Shown piece by piece: positions 23,282-35,913 of a stretch of 64,000 nt of DNA (the first letter of the stretch is position 1; the number at the start of each line of letters is the position of its first letter). The position numbers and the translations under genes are program-made. Origin of the DNA: Tipula vernalis (Eukaryota; Arthropoda; Insecta; Diptera; Tipulidae); assembly GCA_958295665.1 (NCBI GenBank), contig OY282560.1, positions 149,627,745 to 149,691,744 of the forward strand, in the 5' to 3' direction. The notes under the pieces were generated by a model. The model saw only the letters and a list, made by a program, of their open reading frames with translations, ran no database searches and had not been told where the DNA came from.

Positions 23282-23973
23282 GTCACAGTAATTACAGGTC
23301 CCGAAACCTATTTATAGAGGTATCAACCATCGTAATCGGATCATTTTAGATTTTAGCCGCCCAAAAACTTGTGGGCTATACCACAGTTGATTTTCAATAA
23401 AATTGAATTTTCTAAGAAATGTTTAGAAATAATCGAGCAATCAAAATAAAAATTTTCACAGCAATTACAGGTCCCGAAACCTATTGATAGAGGTATCAAC
23501 CATCGTAATCGGATCATTTTAGATTTTAGCCGCCCAAAAACTTGTGGGCTATAGCACAGTTGATTTTCAATAAAATTGAATTTTCTAAGAAATGTTTAGA
23601 AATAATCGAGAAATCAAAATGAAAATTGTCACAGTAATTACAGGTCCCGAAACCTATTGATAGAGGTATCAACCATCGTAATCGGATCATTTTAGATTTT
23701 AGCCGCCCTAAAACTTGTGGGCTATAGCACAGTTGATTTTCAATAAAATTGAATTTTCTAAGAAATGTTTAGAAATAATCGAGTAATCAAAATGAAAATT
23801 GTCACAGCAATTACAGGTCCCGAAACCTATTGATAGAGGTATCAACCATCGTAATCGGATCATTTTAGATTTTAGCCGCCCAAAAACTTGTGGGCTATAG
23901 CACAGTTGATTTTCAATAAAATTGAATTTTCTAAGAAATGTTTAGAAATAATCGAGTAATCAAAATGAAAATT

Positions 23974-24150
23974 GTCACAGCAATTACAGGTCCCGAAACC
24001 TATTGATAGAGGTACCTATCAACCATCGTAATCGGATCATTTTAGATTTTAGCCGCCCAAAAACTTGTGGGCTATAGCACAGTTGATTTTCAATAAAATT
24101 GAATTTTCTAAGAAATGTTTAGAAATAATCGAGCAATCAAAATGAAAATT
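23974..24150 (+). repeat. 177-bp monomer with a 4-bp insertion
   Basis: The normal GGTATCAACC reads GGTACCTATCAACC at 24011-24024. The four extra bases (CCTA or ACCT) copy the CCTA found 16 bases upstream in AAACCTATTG, which may be their source. The change creates a GGTACC hexamer that occurs nowhere else that I saw, so it is a unique landmark in the array. It also interrupts dyad 1. Confidence 0.92.
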
Positions 24151-26053
24151 GTCACAGCAATTACAGGTCCCGAAACCTATTGATAGAGGTATCAACCATC
24201 GTAATCGGATCATTTTAGATTTTAGCCGCCCTAAAACTTGTGGGCTATAGCACAGTTGATTTTCAATAAAATTGAATTTTCTAAGAAATGTTTAGAAATA
24301 ATCGAGCAATCAAAATGAAAATTGTCACAGCAATTACAGGTCCCGAAACCTATTGATAGAGGTATCAACCATCGTAATCGGATCATTTTAGATTTTAGCC
24401 GCCCAAAAACTTGTGGGCTATAGCACAGTTGATTTTCAAAATAATTGAATTTTCTAAGAAATGTTTAGAAATAATCGAGTAATCAAAATGAAAATTGTCA
24501 CAGCAACTACAGGTCCCGAAACCTATTGATAGAGGTATCAACCATCGTAATCGGATCATTTTAGATTTTAGCCGCCCAAAAACTTGTGGGCTATAGCACA
24601 GTTGATTTTCAATAAAATTGAATTTTCTAAGAAATGTTTAGAAATAATCGAGTAATCAAAATGAAAATTGTCACAGCAATTACAGGTCCCGAAACCTATT
24701 GATAGAGGTATCAACCATCGTAATAGGATCATTTTAGATTTTAGCCGCCCAAAAACTTGTGGGCTATAGCACAGTTGATTTTCAATAAAATTGAATTTTC
24801 TAAGAAATGTTTAGAAATAATCGAGTAATCAAAATGAAAATTGTCACAGCAATTACAGGTCCCGAAACCTATTGATAGAGGTATCAACCATCGTAATCGG
24901 ATCATTTTAGATTTTAGCCGCCCAAAAACTTATGCGATATAGCACAGTTGATTTTCAATAAAATTGAATTTTCTAAGAAATGTTTAGAAATAATCGAGAA
25001 ATCAAAATGAAAATTGTCACAGTAATTACAGGTCCCGAAACCTATTGATAGAGGTATCAACCATCGTAATCGGATCATTTTAGATTTTAGCCGCCCAAAA
25101 ACTTGTGGGCTATAGCACAGTTGATTTTCAATAAAATTGAATTTTCTAAGAAATGTTTAGAAATAATCGAGCAATCAAAATTAAAATTGTCACAGCTATA
25201 ACAGGTCCCGAAACCTATTGATTAAGGTATCAACCATCGTAATCGGATCATTTTAGATTTTAGCCGCCCAAAAACTTGTGGGCTATAGCACAGTTGATCT
25301 TCAATAAAATTGAATTTGCTAAGAAATGTTTAGAAATAATCGAGCAATCAAAATGAAAATTGTCACAGCAATTACAGGTCCCGAAACCTATTGATAGAGG
25401 TATCAACCATCGTAATCGGATCATTTTAGATTTTAGCCGCCCAAAAACTTGTGGGCTATAGCACAGTTGATTTTCAATAAAATTGAATTTTCTAAGAAAT
25501 GTTTAGAAATAATCGAGCAATCAAAATGAAAATTGTCACAGCAATTACAGGTCCCGAAACCTATTGATAGAGGTATCAACCATCGTAATCGGATCATTTT
25601 AGATTTTAGCCGCCCTAAAACTTGTGGGCTATAGCACAGTTGATTTTCAATAAAATTGAATTTTCTAAGAAATGTTTAGAAATAATCGAGCAATCAAAAT
25701 GAAAATTGTCATAGCAATTACAGGTCCCGAAACCTATTGATAGAGGTATCAACCATCGTAATTGGATCATTTTAGATTTTAGCCGCCCAAAAACTTGTGG
25801 GCTATAACACAGTTGATTTTCAATATAATTGAATTTTCTAAGAAATGTTTAGAAATAATCGAGTAATCAAAATGAAAATTGTCACAGCAATTACAGGTCC
25901 CGAAACCTATTGATAGAGGTATCAACCATCGTAATCGGATCATTTTAGATTTTAGCCGCCCAAAAACTTGTGGGCTATAGCACAGTTGATTTTCAATAAA
26001 ATTGAATTTTCTAAGAAATGTTTAGAAATAATCGAGTAATCAAAATGAAAATT
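24151..26053 (+). repeat. Left copy of the 11-monomer zone D duplication
   Basis: Monomers 141-151 match monomers 160-170 (27438-29340) at a spacing of 3287 bp, exactly 19 monomers. The shared rare marks, in order, are CAACTACAGG, CTTATGCG, AAATTAAAATT, a K unit with AATTTGCTAAG, and GTCATAG. Differences include CAAAATAATTG near 24438, CGATATAG against CGCTATAG, CGGATCATT against CGGGTCATT in the K unit, and CTATAACAC against CTATAGCAC in the GTCATAG unit. Confidence 0.8.
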
Positions 26054-27437
26054 GTCACAGCAATTACAGGTCCCGAAACCTATTGATAGAGGTATCAACC
26101 ATCGTAATCGGATCATTTTAAATTTTAGCCGCCCAAAAACTTGTGGGCTATAGCACAGTTGATTTTCAATAAAATTGAATTTTCTAAGAAATGTTTAGAA
26201 ATAATCGAGTAATCAAAATGAAAATTGTCACAGCAATTACAGGTCCCGAAACCTATTGATAGAGGTATCAACCACCGTAATCGGATCATTTTAGATTTTA
26301 GCCGCCCAAAAACTTGTGGGCTATAGCACAGTTGATTTTCAATAAAATTGAATTTTCTAAGAAATGTTTAGAAATAATCAAGTAATCAAAATGAAAATTG
26401 TCACAGCAATTACAGGTCCCGAAACCTATTGATAGAGGTATCAACCACCGTAATCGGATCATTTTAGATTTTAGCCGCCCAAAAACTTGTGGGCTATAGC
26501 ACAGTTGATTTTCAATAAAATTGAATTTTCTAAGAAATGTTTAGAAATAATCGAGTAATCAAAATGAAAATTGTCACAGTAATTACAGGTCCCGAAACCT
26601 ATTGATAGAGGTATCAACCATCGTAATCGGATCATTTTAGATTTTAGCCGCACTAAAACTTGTGGGCTATAGCACAGTTGATTTTCAATAAAATTGAATT
26701 TTCTAAGAAATGTTTAGAAATAATCGAGTAATCAAAATGAAAATTGTCACAGCAATTACAGGTCCCGAAACCTATTGATAGAGGTATCAACCATCGTAAT
26801 CGGATCATTTTAGATTTTAGCCGCCCAAAAACTTGTGGGCTATAGCACAGTTGATTTTCAATAAAATTGAATTTTCTAAGAAATGTTTAGAAATAATCGA
26901 GTAATCAAAATGAAAATTGTCACAGCAATTACAGGTCCCGAAACCTATTGATAGAGGTATCAACCATCGTAATCGGATCATTTTAGATTTTAGCCGCCCT
27001 AAAACTTGTGGGCTATAGCACAGTTGATTTTCAATAAAATTGAATTTTCTAAGAAATGTTTAGAAATAATCGAGCAATCAAAATAAAAATTGTCACAGCA
27101 ATTACAGGTCCCGAAACCTATTGATAGAGGTATCAACCATCGTAATCGGATCATTTTAGATTTTAGCCGCCCAAAAACTTGTGGGCTATAGCACAGTTGA
27201 TCTTCAATAAAATTGAATTTGCTAAGAAATGTTTAGAAATAATCGAGCAATCAAAATGAAAATTGTCACAGCAATTACAGGTCCCGAAACCTATTGATAG
27301 AGGTATCAACCATCGTAATCGGATCATTTTAGATTTTAGCCGCCCAAAAACTTGTGGGCTATAGCACAGTTGATTTTCAATAAAATTGAATTTTCTAAGA
27401 AATGTTTAGAAATAATCGAGCAATCAAAATAAAAATT

Positions 27438-29340
27438 GTCACAGCAATTACAGGTCCCGAAACCTATTGATAGAGGTATCAACCATCGTAATCGGATCAT
27501 TTTAGATTTTAGCCGCCCTAAAACTTGTGGGCTATAGCACAGTTGATTTTCAATAAAATTGAATTTTCTAAGAAATGTTTAGAAATAATCGAGCAATCAA
27601 AATGAAAATTGTCACAGCAATTACAGGTCCCGAAACCTATTGATAGAGGTATCAACCATCGTAATTGGATCATTTTAGATTTTAGCCGCCCAAAAACTTG
27701 TGGGCTATAGCACAGTTGATTTTCAATATAATTGAATTTTCTAAGAAATGTTTAGAAATAATCGAGTAATCAAAATGAAAATTGTCACAGCAACTACAGG
27801 TCCCGAAACCTATTGATAGAGGTATCAACCATCGTAATCGGATCATTTTAGATTTTAGCCGCCCAAAAACTTGTGGGCTATAGCACAGTTGATTTTCAAT
27901 AAAATTGAATTTTCTAAGAAATGTTTAGAAATAATCGAGTAATCAAAATGAAAATTGTCACAGCAATTACAGGTCCCGAAACCTATTGATAGAGGTATCA
28001 ACCATCGTAATAGGATCATTTTAGATTTTAGCCGCCCAAAAACTTGTGGGCTATAGCACAGTTGATTTTCAATAAAATTGAATTTTCTAAGAAATGTTTA
28101 GAAATAATCGAGTAATCAAAATGAAAATTGTCACAGCAATTACAGGTCCCGAAACCTATTGATAGAGGTATCAACCATCGTAATCGGATCATTTTAGATT
28201 TTAGCCGCCCAAAAACTTATGCGCTATAGCACAGTTGATTTTCAATAAAATTGAATTTTCTAAGAAATGTTTAGAAATAATCGAGAAATCAAAATGAAAA
28301 TTGTCACAGTAATTACAGGTCCCGAAACCTATTGATAGAGGTATCAACCATCGTAATCGGATCATTTTAGATTTTAGCCGCCCAAAAACTTGTGGGCTAT
28401 AGCACAGTTGATTTTCAATAAAATTGAATTTTCTAAGAAATGTTTAGAAATAATCGAGCAATCAAAATTAAAATTGTCACAGCTATAACAGGTCCCGAAA
28501 CCTATTGATTAAGGTATCAACCATCGTAATCGGGTCATTTTAGATTTTAGCCGCCCAAAAACTTGTGGGCTATAGCACAGTTGATCTTCAATAAAATTGA
28601 ATTTGCTAAGAAATGTTTAGAAATAATCGAGCAATCAAAATGAAAATTGTCACAGCAATTACAGGTCCCGAAACCTATTGATAGAGGTATCAACCATCGT
28701 AATCGGATCATTTTAGATTTTAGCCGCCCAAAAACTTGTGGGCTATAGCACAGTTGATTTTCAATAAAATTGAATTTTCTAAGAAATGTTTAGAAATAAT
28801 CGAGCAATCAAAATGAAAATTGTCACAGCAATTACAGGTCCCGAAACCTATTGATAGAGGTATCAACCATCGTAATCGGATCATTTTAGATTTTAGCCGC
28901 CCTAAAACTTGTGGGCTATAGCACAGTTGATTTTCAATAAAATTGAATTTTCTAAGAAATGTTTAGAAATAATCGAGCAATCAAAATGAAAATTGTCATA
29001 GCAATTACAGGTCCCGAAACCTATTGATAGAGGTATCAACCATCGTAATTGGATCATTTTAGATTTTAGCCGCCCAAAAACTTGTGGGCTATAGCACAGT
29101 TGATTTTCAATATAATTGAATTTTCTAAGAAATGTTTAGAAATAATCGAGTAATCAAAATGAAAATTGTCACAGCAATTACAGGTCCCGAAACCTATTGA
29201 TAGAGGTATCAACCATCGTAATCGGATCATTTTAGATTTTAGCCGCCCAAAAACTTGTGGGCTATAGCACAGTTGATTTTCAATAAAATTGAATTTTCTA
29301 AGAAATGTTTAGAAATAATCGAGTAATCAAAATGAAAATT
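27438..29340 (+). repeat. Right copy of the 11-monomer zone D duplication
   Basis: Partner of 24151-26053. Just to its left, 27092-27437 holds a unit with GATCTTC and AATTTGCTAAG and then a reference-type unit. That is a fragment of the same pattern, lacking CTATAACAGG, so the duplicated material was rearranged more than once. The AATAAAAATT ends at 27082-27091 and 27428-27437 occur on either side of that fragment. Confidence 0.78.
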
Positions 29341-31589
29341 GTCACAGCAATTACAGGTCCCGAAACCTATTGATAGAGGTATCAACCATCGTAATAGGAT
29401 TATTTTAGATTTTAGCCGCCCAAAAACTTGTGGGCTATAGCACAGTTGATTTTCAATAAAATTGAATTTTCTAAGAAATGTTTAGAAATAATCGAGTAAT
29501 CAAAATGAAAATTGTCACAGCAATTACAGGTCCCGAAACCTATTGATAGAGGTATCAACCATCGTAATCGGATCATTTTAGATTTTAGCCGCCCAAAAAC
29601 TTATGGGCTATAGCACAGTTGATTTTCAATAAAATTGAATTTTCTAAGAAATGTTTAGAAATAATCGAGAAATCAAAATGAAAATTGTCACAGTAATTAC
29701 AGGTCCCGAAACCTATTGATAGAGGTATCAACCATCGTAATCGGATCATTTTAGATTTTAGCCGCCCAAAAACTTGTGGGCTATACCACAGTTGATTTTC
29801 AATAAAATTGAATTTTCTAAGAAATGTTTAGAAATAATCGAGCAATCAAAATGAAAATTGTCACAGCAATTACAGGTCCCGAAACCTATTGATAGAGGTA
29901 TCAACCATCGTAATCGGATCATTTTAGATTTTAGCCGCCCAAAAACTTGTGGGCTATAGCACAGTTGATTTTCAATAAAATTGAATTTTCTAAGAAATGT
30001 TTAGAAATAATCGAGCAATCAAAATGAAAATTGTCACAGCAATTACAGGTCCCGAAACCTATTGATAGAGGTATCAACCATCGTAATCGGATCATTTTAG
30101 ATTTTAGCCGCCCAAAAACTTGTGGGCTATAGCACAGTTGATTTTCAATAAAATTGAATTTTCTAAGAAATGTTTAGAAATAATCGAGCAATCAAAATGA
30201 AAATTGTCACAGCAATTACAGGTCCCGAAACCTATTGATAGAGGTATCAACCATCGTAATTGGATCATTTTAGATTTTAGCCGCCCAAAAACTTGTGGGC
30301 TATAGCACAGTTGATTTTCAATAAAATTGAATTTTCTAAGAAATGTTTAGAAATAATCGAGTAATCAAAATGAAAATTGTCACAGCAATTACAGGTCCCG
30401 AAACCTATTGATAGAGGTATCAACCATCGTAATCGGATCATTTTAGATTTTAGCCGCCCAAAAACTTGTGGGCTATAGCACAGTTGATTTTCAATAAAAT
30501 TGAATTTTCTAAGAAATGTTTAGAAATAATCGAGCAATCAAAATGAAAATTGTCACAGTAATTACAGGTCCCGAAACCTATTGATAGAGGTATCAACCAT
30601 CGTAATTGGATCATTTTAGATTTTAGCCGCCCAAAAACTTGTGGGCTATAGCACAGTTGATTTTCAATAAAATTGAATTTTCTAAGAAATGTTTAGAAAT
30701 AATCGAGTAATCAAAATGAAAATTGTCACAGCAATTACAGGTCCCGAAACCTATTGATAGAGGTATCAACCATCGTAATCGGATCATTTTAGATTTTAGC
30801 CGCCCTAAAACTTGTGGGCTATAGCACAGTTGATTTTCAATAAAATTGAATTTTCTAAGAAATGTTTAGAAATAATCGAGTAATCAAAATGAAAATTGTC
30901 ACAGCAATTACAGGTCCCGAAACCTATTGATAGAGGTATCAACCATCGTAATCGGATCATTTTAGATTTTAGCCGCCCAAAAACTTGTGGGCTATAACAC
31001 AGTTGATTTTCAATAAAATTGAATTTTCTAAGAAATGTTTAGAAATAATCGAGTAATCAAAATGAAAATTGTCACAGCAATTACAGGTCCCGAAACCTAT
31101 TGATAGAGGTATCAACCATCGTAATCGGATCATTTTAGATTTTAGCCGCCCAAAAACTTGTGGGATATAGCACAGTTGATTTTCAATAAAATTGAATTTT
31201 CTAAGAAATGTTTAGAAATAATCGAGTAATCAAAATGAAAATTGTCACAGTAATTACAGGTCCCGAAACCTATTGATTGAGGTATCAACCATCGTAATCG
31301 GATCATTTTAGATTTTAGCCGCCCAAAAACTTGTGGGCTATAGCACAGTTGATTTTCAATAAAATTGAATTTTCTAAGAAATGTTTAGAAATAATCGAGC
31401 AATCAAAATGAAAATTGTCACAGCAATTACAGGTCCCGAAACCTATTGATAGAGGTATCAACCATCGTAATAGGATCATTTTAGATTTTAGCCGCCCAAA
31501 AACTTGTGGGCTATAGCACAGTTGATTTTCAATAAAATTGAATTTTCTAAGAAATGTTTAGAAATAATCGAGCAATCAAAATGAAAATT

Positions 31590-34183
31590 GTCACAGCAAT
31601 TACAGGTCCCGAAACCTATTGATAGAGGTATCAACCATCGTAATTGGATCATTTTAGATTTTAGCCGCCCAAAAACTTGTGGGCTATAGCACAGTTGATT
31701 TTCAATAAAATTGAATTTTCTAAGAAATGTTTAGAAATAATCGAATAATCAAAATGAAAATTGTCACAGCAATTACAGGTCCCGAAACCTATTGATAGAG
31801 GTATCAACCATCGTAATTGGATCATTTTAGATTTTAGCCGCCCTAAAACTTGTGGGCTATAGCACAGTTGATTTTCAATAAAATTGAATTTTCTAAGAAA
31901 TGTTTAGAAATAATAGAGTAATCAAAATGAAAATTGTCACAGCAATTACAGGTCCCGAAACCTATTGATAGAGGTATCAACCATCGTAATCGGATCATTT
32001 TAGATTTTAGCCGCCCAAAAACTTGTGGGCTATAGCACAGTTGATTTTCAATAAAATTGAATTTTCTAAGAAATGTTTAGAAATAATCGAGTAATCAAAA
32101 TGAAAATTGTCACAGCAATTACAGGTCCCGAAACCTATTGATAGAGGTATCAACCATCGTAATCGGATCATTTTAGATTTTAGCCGCCCAAAAACTTGTG
32201 GGCTATAGCACAGTTGATTTTCAATAAAATTGAATTTTCTAAGAAATGTTTAGAAATAATCGAGCAATCAAAATGAAAATTGTCACAGTAATTACAGGTC
32301 CCGAAACCTATTGATAGAGGTATCAACCATCGTAATCGGATCATTTTAGATTTTAGCCGCCCAAAAACTTGTGGGCTATAGCACAGTTGATTTTCAATAA
32401 AATTGAATTTTCTAAGAAATGTTTAGAAATAATCGAGTAATCAAAATGAAAATTGTCACAGCAATTACAGGTCCCGAAACCTATTGATAGAGGTATCAAC
32501 CATCGTAATTGGATCATTTTAGATTTTAGCCGCCCTAAAACTTGTGGGCTATAGCACAGTTGATTTTCAATAAAATTGAATTTTCTAAGAAATGTTTAGA
32601 AATAATCGAGTAATCAAAATGAAAATTGTCACAGCAATTACAGGTCCCGAAACCTATTGATAGAGGTATCAACCATCGTAATCGGATCATTTTAGATTTT
32701 AGCCGCCCAAAAACTTGTGGGCTATAGCACAGTTGATTTTCAATAAAATTGAATTTTCTAAGAAATGTTTAGAAATAATCGAGTAATCAAAATGAAAATT
32801 GTCACAGCAATTACAGGTCCCGAAACCTATTGATAGAGGTATCAACCATCGTAATCGGATCATTTTAGATTTTAGCCGCCAAAAACTTGTGGGCTATAGC
32901 ACAGTTGATTTTCAATAAAATTGAATTTTCTAAGAAATGTTTAGAAATAATCGAGCAATCAAAATGAAAATTGTCACAGCAATTACAGGTCCCGAAACCT
33001 ATTGATAGAGGTATCAACCATCGTAATTGGATCATTTTAGATTTTAGCCGCCCAAAAACTTGTGGGCTATAGCACAGTTGATTTTCAATAAAATTGAATT
33101 TTCTAAGAAATGTTTAGAAATAATCGAGTAATCAAAATGAAAATTGTCACAGCAATTACAGGTCCCGAAACCTATTGATAGAGGTATCAACCATCGTAAT
33201 TGGATCATTTTAGATTTTAGCCGCCCTAAAACTTGTGGGCTATAGCACAGTTGATTTTCAATAAAATTGAATTTTCTAAGAAATGTTTAGAAATAATCGA
33301 GTAATCAAAATGAAAATTGTCACAGCAATTACAGGTCCCGAAACCTATTGATAGAGGTATCAACCATCGTAATCGGATCATTTTAGATTTTAGCCGCCCA
33401 AAAACTTGTGGGCTATAGCACAGTTGATTTACAATAAAATTGAATTTTCTAAGAAATGTTTAGAAATAATCGAGTAATCAAAATGAAAATTGTCACAGCA
33501 ATTACAGGTCCCGAAACCTATTGATAGAGGTATCAACCATCGTAATCGGATCATTTTAGATTTTAGCCGCCCAAAAACTTGTGGGCTATAGCACAGTTGA
33601 TTTTCAATAAAATTGAATTTTCTAAGAAATGTTTAGAAATAATCGAGCAATCAAAATGAAAATTGTCACAGCAATTACAGGTACCGAAACCTATTGATAG
33701 AGGTATCAACCATCGTAATTGGATCATTTTAGATTTTAGCCGCCCAAAAACTTGTGGGCTATAGCACAGTTGATTTTCAATAAAATTGAATTTTCTAAGA
33801 AATGTTTAGAAATAATCGAGTAATCAAAATGAAAATTGTCACAGCAATTACAGGTCCCGAAACCTATTGATAGAGGTATCAACCATCGTAATTGGATCAT
33901 TTTAGATTTTAGCCGCCCTAAAACTTGTGGGCTATAGCACAGTTGATTTTCAATAAAATTGAATTTTCTAAGAAATGTTTAGAAATAATCGAGTAATCAA
34001 AATGAAAATTGTCACAGCAATTACAGGTCCCGAAACCTATTGATAGAGGTATCAACCATCGTAATCGGATCATTTTAGATTTTAGCCGCCCAAAAACTTG
34101 TGGGCTATAGCACAGTTGATTTTCAATAAAATTGAATTTTCTAAGAAATGTTTAGAAATAATCGAGTAATCAAAATGAAAATT
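31590..34183 (+). repeat. Zone E: four-monomer (692-bp) higher-order repeat
   Basis: Monomers 184-198 follow the order: T at 56 with A at 82; T at 56 with T at 82; reference-type ending GAGTAATC; reference-type ending GAGCAATC. Cycles start at 31590, 32282 (first unit replaced by a T-at-8 unit), 32973 and 33665, the last lacking its fourth unit. The pattern reappears at 35395-36086 and, in part, at 42488-43006. The only indel is one C lost from GCCGCCC at about 32879-32881, giving a 172-bp unit (32801-32972). Private changes include TCGAATAATC (31741), AATAGAG (31912), GATTTACAAT (33427) and GGTACCG (33681). Confidence 0.8.
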
Positions 34184-35913
34184 GTCACAGCAATTACAGG
34201 TCCCGAAACCTATTGATAGAGGTATCAACCATCGTAATTGGATCATTTTAGATTTTAGCCGCCCAAAAACTTGTGGGCTATAGCACAGTTGATTTTCAAT
34301 AAAATTGAATTTTCTAAGAAATGTTTAGAAATAATCGAGTAATCAAAATGAAAATTGTCACAGCAATTACAGGTCCCGAAACCTATTGATAGAGGTATCA
34401 ACCATCGTAATCGGATCATTTTAGATTTTAGCCGCCCTAAAACTTGTGGGCTATAGCACAGTTGATTTTCAATAAAATTGAATTTTCTAAGAAATGTTTA
34501 GAAATAATCGAGTAATCAAAATGAAAATTGTCACAGCAATTACAGGTCCCGAAACCTATTGATAGAGGTATCAACCATCGTAATCGGATCATTTTAGATT
34601 TTAGCCGCCCAAAAACTTGTGGGCTATAACACAGTTGATTTTCAATAAAATTGAATTTTCTAAGAAATGTTTAGAAATAATCGAGTAATCAAAATGAAAA
34701 TTGTCACAGCAATTACAGGTCCCGAAACCTATTGATAGAGGTATCAACCATCGTAATCGGATCATTTTAGATTTTAGCCGCCCAAAAACTTGTGGGATAT
34801 AGCACAGTTGATTTTCAATAAAATTGAATTTTCTAAGAAATGTTTAGAAATAATCGAGTAATCAAAATGAAAATTGTCACAGTAATTACAGGTCCCGAAA
34901 CCTATTGATAGAGGTATCAACCATCGTAATCGGATCATTTTAGATTTTAGCCGCCCAAAAACTTGTGGGCTATAGCACAGTTGATTTTCAATAAAATTGA
35001 ATTTTCTAAGAAATGTTTAGAAATAATCGAGCAATCAAAATGAAAATTGTCACAGTAATTACAGGTCCCGAAACCTATTGATAGAGGTATCAACCATCGT
35101 AATCGGATCATTTTAGATTTTAGCCGCCCTAAAACTTGTGGGCTATAGCACAGTTGATTTTCAATAAAATTGAATTTTCTAAGAAATGTTTAGAAATAAT
35201 CGAGTAATCAAAATGAAAATTGTCACAGCAATTACAGGTCCCGAAACCTATTGATAGAGGTATCAACCATCGTAATCGGATCATTTTAGATTTTAGCCGC
35301 CCAAAAACTTGTGGGCTATAGCACAGTTGATTTTCAATAAAATTGAATTTTCTAAGAAATGTTTAGAAATAATCGAGCAATCAAAATGAAAATTGTCACA
35401 GCAATTACAGGTCCCGAAACCTATTGATAGAGGTATCAACCATCGTAATTGGATCATTTTAGATTTTAGCCGCCCAAAAACTTGTGGGCTATAGCACAGT
35501 TGATTTTCAATAAAATTGAATTTTCTAAGAAATGTTTAGAAATAATCGAGTAATCAAAATGAAAATTGTCACAGCAATTACAGGTCCCGAAACCTATTGA
35601 TAGAGGTATCAACCATCGTAATTGGATCATTTTAGATTTTAGCCGCCCTAAAACTTGTGGGCTATAGCACAGTTGATTTTCAATAAAATTGAATTTTCTA
35701 AGAAATGTTTAGAAATAATCGAGTAATCAAAATGAAAATTGTCACAGCAATTACAGGTCCCGAAACCTATTGATAGAGGTATCAACCATCGTAATCGGAT
35801 CATTTTAGATTTTAGCCGCCCAAAAACTTGTGGGCTATAGCACAGTTGATTTTCAATAAAATTGAATTTTCTAAGAAATGTTTAGAAATAATCGAGTAAT
35901 CAAAATGAAAATT
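34184..35913 (+). repeat. Left 1730-bp bracket of the homogeneous core
   Basis: Ten monomers (199-208): T-at-56/A-at-82; C/T; CTATAACAC unit; GGATATAGC unit; T-at-8 ending GAGCAATC; T-at-8 with CGCCCTAAAA; reference-type with GAGCAATC; T/A; T/T; reference-type with GAGTAATC. The same ten in the same order occupy 41277-43006, 7093 bp (41 monomers) away. I saw no base difference between them by eye. Its last part is the zone E tetramer pattern and its first two units are one cycle of the core dimer. Confidence 0.82.

Larger units (their letters stand above)
20906..23454 (+). repeat. Zone C: left island of P monomers
   Basis: Monomers 122-136. P monomers start at 20906, 22293 and 22985 and are followed by CTATGGCAC (21082), CTTGGGCAC (22466) and a deletion joint respectively. 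A K monomer lies at 21255. The island also includes TTTAAGCCGCC (22812), CAATTAAATTAAA near 23222-23234 and a CTATACCAC hybrid (23282). These markers next recur beyond 46 kb, on the other side of the homogeneous core. Confidence 0.78.
23455..31589 (+). repeat. Zone D: mixed array between the P island and the tetramer zone
   Basis: Monomers 137-183. It contains a duplicated 11-monomer block (24151-26053 and 27438-29340), K monomers at 25189 and 28476, and rare marks such as CAACTACAGG (24497, 27784), CTTATGCG (24843, 28130), GTCATAG (25708, 28995) and CACCGTAAT (26227, 26400). From about 29860 the units approach the forms of zone E. The only length change is the +4 insertion in the copy starting at 23974. 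Confidence 0.75.

Noticed and set aside
24011..24024. Insertion scar of a mobile element at GGTACCTATC
   Set aside because: Only four bases are gained and no flanking duplication or element end is visible; a small local copy of CCTA explains it better.
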